DNA of 17,153 nucleotides. Source: JAYWAM01 sp043782425 (GTDB taxonomy: Bacteria; Pseudomonadota; Gammaproteobacteria; Burkholderiales; Usitatibacteraceae). The DNA is taken from NCBI GenBank assembly GCA_043782425.1, contig JAYWAM010000105.1:1-17153 (forward strand). The letters run 5' to 3'. The notes below the pieces were generated by a model. It made no database searches. It was not told the DNA's origin and saw only the letters and a list, made by a program, of their open reading frames with translations. Position numbers and translations under genes: made by a program. Positions 13,161-17,153 of this stretch are shown one piece after another. Position 1 is the first letter of the stretch, and each line of letters opens with the position of its first letter.

Positions 13161-16100
13161 ATGCAAATTACCACCCTGTCAGCACGCCGCATCGTACGTT
13201 TTTTCACTGTACTCGCGGCTTTCACGGCCTTGCTTCTCGCGCCCCTCGGTGCAAGCGCACAGGGCAACGTCGATCTCTACACCGGCACAGCCAACTACAC
13301 TATTCCCATCGTTACGCCGCCTGGTACTAATGGGGTGGGGCCTAGCCTCGCGCTTCAATACAGTAGCGATGCGGGTGATGGCTGGCTAGGGAACGGCTGG
13401 AGCCTCTCGGGCTTAGGCTATATAGAGCGCCACGGACCGAACTATGGACCGTCGCCCAACTACGTGGATGCTACCGACACATTCTCGACAAATCTAAACG
13501 GCGGCCACAAGCTTGTCTACAACGGCAGCGATCCTGGCACCGGGGCAGCTGGTAAGTTTTACCGCACCCAGATCGAGAGCTACCTCAAGATCGAAATGGT
13601 GGGCGTTAACACCGACGCCGTTCACTACTGGGTGGTGACCGACAAGAATGGCGTCAAATACTTCTTTGGTCAGAGCAGTAATAGCCGGGGTTCGCACAGC
13701 GCCCCCAGCATTTACAGCACGCCTTCACCCTACATTTACCGCTGGCACCTCGACAAGGTGCAGTACCCAAACGGAGTCTTTTGGAGCGTTTCGTATGACA
13801 GAGACCCCTGGGGGCTGGACGTATATCCTTCTCAAATCGTCTATAGTCAGGGAGGCTCGCCTGAGCTTGCCTGCACGCCGTTGAACGTAGTCAATGGGTA
13901 TTGTCGCACTGTGGATTTCGTTCTCAAGCCGAGAACCGGCGACATCGGCTATACGTACGCCGCAGGGTATGGGGTGGCTGAAGACAAGCTTCTATGGCGC
14001 ATTGATGTAAAGCTGGGAGGAGAGTTGGTGCGGCGCTATGAGATGGCTCACGATTTGATCTCGCCTGCCGTAGCGCGAGGTACCGCAAAGTTAAACCAAC
14101 TCACCTCTGTAACCGAAATTGGTCCTGATTTCGTGACTAGTCTTCCAGCCACGACCTTCGCATACCACACAGACCCGGTCGTTGAGCCTAACAAACTAGT
14201 TGGCAGCTCGGTGTATGGTACGAAGCCCGCAGAACCACTCGGCCAGGGTCTATCTCAGCCTGGCGCTTGCACCTATACCGTCGATCTCAATGGAGACGGC
14301 TATCCGGACATTCTTGTTGGTACTGAGAATAACTGGGGCTATTACCCGAATTCAGCATTTCCATATTATCCTAGTCTGGGCGCCAAGACACCTATCGCTA
14401 ATCCCGGCTCCCCTCTACCCAGTCTCTGCGCTACCTCTACACGCAAGGTGAAGCACACCCGGGTTGTAAAACGTTATCGCGACAAAGCGAACCTGTTGAG
14501 CGTAATCGGATTTAGGCGCAACGATAAGGTTGAGACCTATTACGAAGACGTCCAAGTGCCGGTGCATGGCGTCGCGGTAATCGACATTGACGGCGATGAT
14601 TTGCCGGACATCGTTGATGGCCGCACCGGTCAATGGTACTGGTACCGCAATACCTCCACTGCCGCTGGCGGCGTCAGTTTCCAGGCCCCCGTCGCTATTT
14701 CAGGTTCTCCAGGGGTTGCGCTGTCCGACGAAAATCTCAAGACGTTTACTTCGCTCCAGCAAAATGGCATTAAATATAAATACACCGATGTTCCGTTTCG
14801 CTCATTGCGTTTTGCCGACATGGATGGCGACGGGTTGGTGGATATTTTCTGGGCGGAGAAAAACTTCGATGTGCCGGGCTACTACTCGCATTGGACGTTT
14901 ACCTGGAGGCGTAATCTGGGGGGCGGCGCGTTTGGTGCTCCTATTACCATAGCAAGACAGGACGGCCAAACTGCAATTTCAACCCACAGCCCATACTCTG
15001 GCGTATTAGGCACCACTACGCCTGGATGGCCCTCATTCACATACAACTACACGTTTTACCTTAGCTATGCCTACGCTCCCAGTTATCCAGGCGGTACAGC
15101 CGGTATCAACTTCGATGCCGCGCCGGCGCACCAGCCAGGCGACCTGATGCTCGTCGATACAAACGGTGATGGCCTGCTCGATCTCGTCTGGCAGGTGTGG
15201 GAGTTACCTGGCCCTACGCTATATTCCGCTGCCACCTCCACGAGCCCCGTGTACTACATGTACTTGCCCAATCAAGGTGGTGGAAAGGTGTTCATAAACT
15301 GTAGAGAGCAGTTGCCTGCTCCATGGAATCAATGCGAGCGGATGAATATGAAAGTGGCAGGCAGCGCTGGGGTTACCCCCCTTCCGCACTATGCCGGTAC
15401 GTCGTCCACGGTACATTGGGTCGATATGAATGGCGACGGCCTACTGGACCTGTTCGTGGGCAACATGACTGGCGGCAACTATTACTACTTCCCCAAGCGC
15501 GTGCAGGATTCAAATTTCGATCCCCCTATCACCGTGACCAACATCTGGGGAGGGGTAGTGAGTCGCGAGCAGGGGGCGACGATTACCGATATTAACGGCG
15601 ACGGTTTCCCCGACATTCTTATCGGCAACACTGCCGCCTATGGTGGGTATGGTTTTATGCAGTTCGATGCTTCTGGGCTTCATCAGCAACTGGAAAGCGC
15701 AAAGACCCCTCTGGGTGGTACGACCGAGTTCACTTACAAAAAGCTGCACTCTGGCAATACGATCCGCTGGGTAGCGGATCATATGAAAGTGGGCGACGGA
15801 CTTGGCGGTCTTTGGGCCACAACCTATGAATATATGGATGGGCGGCGCGCAGGCTGGCCGCACAATGAATTCCGCGGCTACGGAAAAATCCTTGTGCATG
15901 ATCCTAGCTTATCTTTAACACAAACGCTTTTTAATCAGGATGACGCAAAGAAGGGACTGGTAAGCCAAATCACGTCTTGGAACAGCGCAGCAGTATCCGT
16001 GGCAACAACCAACAGTTACCTAGTTGATACTGGCCCAGTTAATAGTGGCGTAACTCGAGTGGATCTTGCTTCCAAGGTGGTGAACACCAACGACGGTACG

Positions 16101-17153
16101 GTGCCCGGTGTTACTAAGACAGCCAAGACCGATTACAGCAGATACGACAGCTACGGCAACCCGCGCGAGGTATGGATTTCTGGTACTGACATCACCAACC
16201 GTGTTACGACAATCGACTTCGTCCATAACACCACTGCCTATATTGTCAACCGCCCGAGCCGCACTGACACGCGTATTAACCTGCCGACCGGCACCAAGAT
16301 CAGCGAGTCGTGGTTCCGCTACGATGGCCAGGCCCAAGGCGTCATGCCCACCAATGGCTATGTCACCCGCCAAGAGAACTGGTCTTCTGGCGGCACGAAT
16401 CCGGGCCCCAATCCGGTTACTCAGTACGCCTACGATGCTTATGGCAACCGCATCAGCACAATAGATCCAAAACTCAATACCTGCGCGACGACTGGCGTTA
16501 CCAGCAAGATTGAGTATGAACTCACCTTCAAGACCTACCCAGTGAGGATCACCAATGCCCTATGCCAGATCACAAAAATGAACTACTGGGGTCTTCCCAA
16601 TACAATCATTGGACTTACAACAGCAAGTGTCGGCGGTTCTTATCCCTACCCAGGCGTTATTGCCACAACGACAGACGCCAACGGTGTGAGAACCGATAAT
16701 TACTGGGACGTTTTAGGTCGTCCACTTGCGATCGTTGTTCCTCCACAGACAGCATCCGATCCGACTGTTGAATATATTTATAGCCTACTCACTGGCGCCG
16801 CACCGAGCAAGATTTACAAGTATCAATACGTGTATTCACCCGGTGCTGCGCCCGATAACTGGCCTGCAAACCGGGAAATCATCGTGGCGGATGGTCTGGG
16901 CCGCACGATACAGAAGCTAACGGACTACAACTACGGCGCCGTCTCCGATGTGAATGTGTCCCAGGACATCTGGTACAACTCGCGCGGTTTGGTGGAATCC
17001 GTCAGCGTACCGTATCTTGCGCCGGTTACTGGTTGGACATTCACGCGCGACGCTACCCAACCCAAGACCACCACGACCTACGATGGTCTGCGCAGGCCGG
17101 TCAAGGTAACTAACACGGACGGCACTTTCAGAAGCACTTCCTATAATCTCTGG
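13161..17153 (+). CDS. Giant exported SpvB/TcaC-like FG-GAP and RHS/YD-repeat protein (runs off right edge)
   Basis: An open frame of 1331 codons from the ATG at 13161 (ribosome binding site AGGAG) to the window edge without a stop. A Sec signal peptide comes first (basic ARRIVR, hydrophobic core, ASA before QG, cut after about residue 33). Next comes an SpvB-type N-terminal domain: GVGPSLALQYSSDAGDGWLG followed by GWSLSGLGYIER. Six calcium-loop FG-GAP/VCBS repeats of D-x-[DN]-G-D form follow near residues 374, 474, 551, 665, 754 and 809, a likely beta-propeller as in TcB toxin subunits. Then TPLGGTTEFTYKKL and EFRGYGK, both typical of TcB/SpvB-RHS proteins, and YD repeats (YDAYGNR at 1091, YWDVLGRP near 1181, YDGLRRP at 1307). 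The RHS shell and any C-terminal toxin lie beyond the edge. It is probably a surface or secreted polymorphic-toxin-like protein. Confidence 0.88.
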   Translation, partial: MQITTLSARRIVRFFTVLAAFTALLLAPLGASAQGNVDLYTGTANYTIPIVTPPGTNGVGPSLALQYSSDAGDGWLGNGWSLSGLGYIERHGPNYGPSPNYVDATDTFSTNLNGGHKLVYNGSDPGTGAAGKFYRTQIESYLKIEMVGVNTDAVHYWVVTDKNGVKYFFGQSSNSRGSHSAPSIYSTPSPYIYRWHLDKVQYPNGVFWSVSYDRDPWGLDVYPSQIVYSQGGSPELACTPLNVVNGYCRTVDFVLKPRTGDIGYTYAAGYGVAEDKLLWRIDVKLGGELVRRYEMAHDLISPAVARGTAKLNQLTSVTEIGPDFVTSLPATTFAYHTDPVVEPNKLVGSSVYGTKPAEPLGQGLSQPGACTYTVDLNGDGYPDILVGTENNWGYYPNSAFPYYPSLGAKTPIANPGSPLPSLCATSTRKVKHTRVVKRYRDKANLLSVIGFRRNDKVETYYEDVQVPVHGVAVIDIDGDDLPDIVDGRTGQWYWYRNTSTAAGGVSFQAPVAISGSPGVALSDENLKTFTSLQQNGIKYKYTDVPFRSLRFADMDGDGLVDIFWAEKNFDVPGYYSHWTFTWRRNLGGGAFGAPITIARQDGQTAISTHSPYSGVLGTTTPGWPSFTYNYTFYLSYAYAPSYPGGTAGINFDAAPAHQPGDLMLVDTNGDGLLDLVWQVWELPGPTLYSAATSTSPVYYMYLPNQGGGKVFINCREQLPAPWNQCERMNMKVAGSAGVTPLPHYAGTSSTVHWVDMNGDGLLDLFVGNMTGGNYYYFPKRVQDSNFDPPITVTNIWGGVVSREQGATITDINGDGFPDILIGNTAAYGGYGFMQFDASGLHQQLESAKTPLGGTTEFTYKKLHSGNTIRWVADHMKVGDGLGGLWATTYEYMDGRRAGWPHNEFRGYGKILVHDPSLSLTQTLFNQDDAKKGLVSQITSWNSAAVSVATTNSYLVDTGPVNSGVTRVDLASKVVNTNDGTVPGVTKTAKTDYSRYDSYGNPREVWISGTDITNRVTTIDFVHNTTAYIVNRPSRTDTRINLPTGTKISESWFRYDGQAQGVMPTNGYVTRQENWSSGGTNPGPNPVTQYAYDAYGNRISTIDPKLNTCATTGVTSKIEYELTFKTYPVRITNALCQITKMNYWGLPNTIIGLTTASVGGSYPYPGVIATTTDANGVRTDNYWDVLGRPLAIVVPPQTASDPTVEYIYSLLTGAAPSKIYKYQYVYSPGAAPDNWPANREIIVADGLGRTIQKLTDYNYGAVSDVNVSQDIWYNSRGLVESVSVPYLAPVTGWTFTRDATQPKTTTTYDGLRRPVKVTNTDGTFRSTSYNLW

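Overview
The window reads as chromosomal DNA of a Gram-negative proteobacterium, most likely a betaproteobacterium. The signs are a TonB N-terminus of the MDFAQQQRNP type, a MutL of the beta/gamma class that carries an endonuclease motif, a mutL-miaA gene pair, fairly high GC, and intergenic hairpin repeats of kinds common in such genomes. This is inferred from protein style; no rRNA or tRNA gene is present to confirm it.

Layout. Positions 1-6078 are read leftward: the N-terminal part of a TonB energy transducer (running off the left edge), a 975-residue exported protein of unknown function, and an 816-residue membrane-bound PAS-GGDEF-EAL protein for cyclic-di-GMP turnover. Positions 6369-9453 are read rightward and hold housekeeping genes: mutL (DNA mismatch repair) and miaA (tRNA i6A37 synthesis), separated by 307 bases of stacked inverted repeats. 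A small dodecin-family gene converges on miaA. Divergent from dodecin is a toxin-antitoxin stretch: an AbrB-type antitoxin gene with no visible toxin of its own, whose reading frame runs on into a complete vapBC pair.

Positions 10780-11579 form an 800-base gap without a confident gene. It holds an inverted pair of a 28-base repeat, a 159-base MITE-like element with 18-base terminal inverted repeats, two copies of a TTATGC...GCATAA dyad, and a possible 40-residue hydrophobic peptide. Then comes a LuxR-type regulator, preceded by an unannotated 58-codon leader ORF that overlaps it by ATGA. After a repeat-bearing gap begins a very large exported SpvB/TcaC-like, FG-GAP and RHS/YD-repeat protein, which runs off the right edge still open after 1331 codons.

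How it may work together: the housekeeping block is ordinary. The right half looks accessory: toxin-antitoxin genes, repeats and a mobile-like element, then a regulator next to a giant surface or secreted RHS protein. The regulator's leader ORF, its promoter dyads and its position before the RHS gene make a coherent, testable regulatory unit, but a link between regulator and RHS gene is inference from adjacency only.
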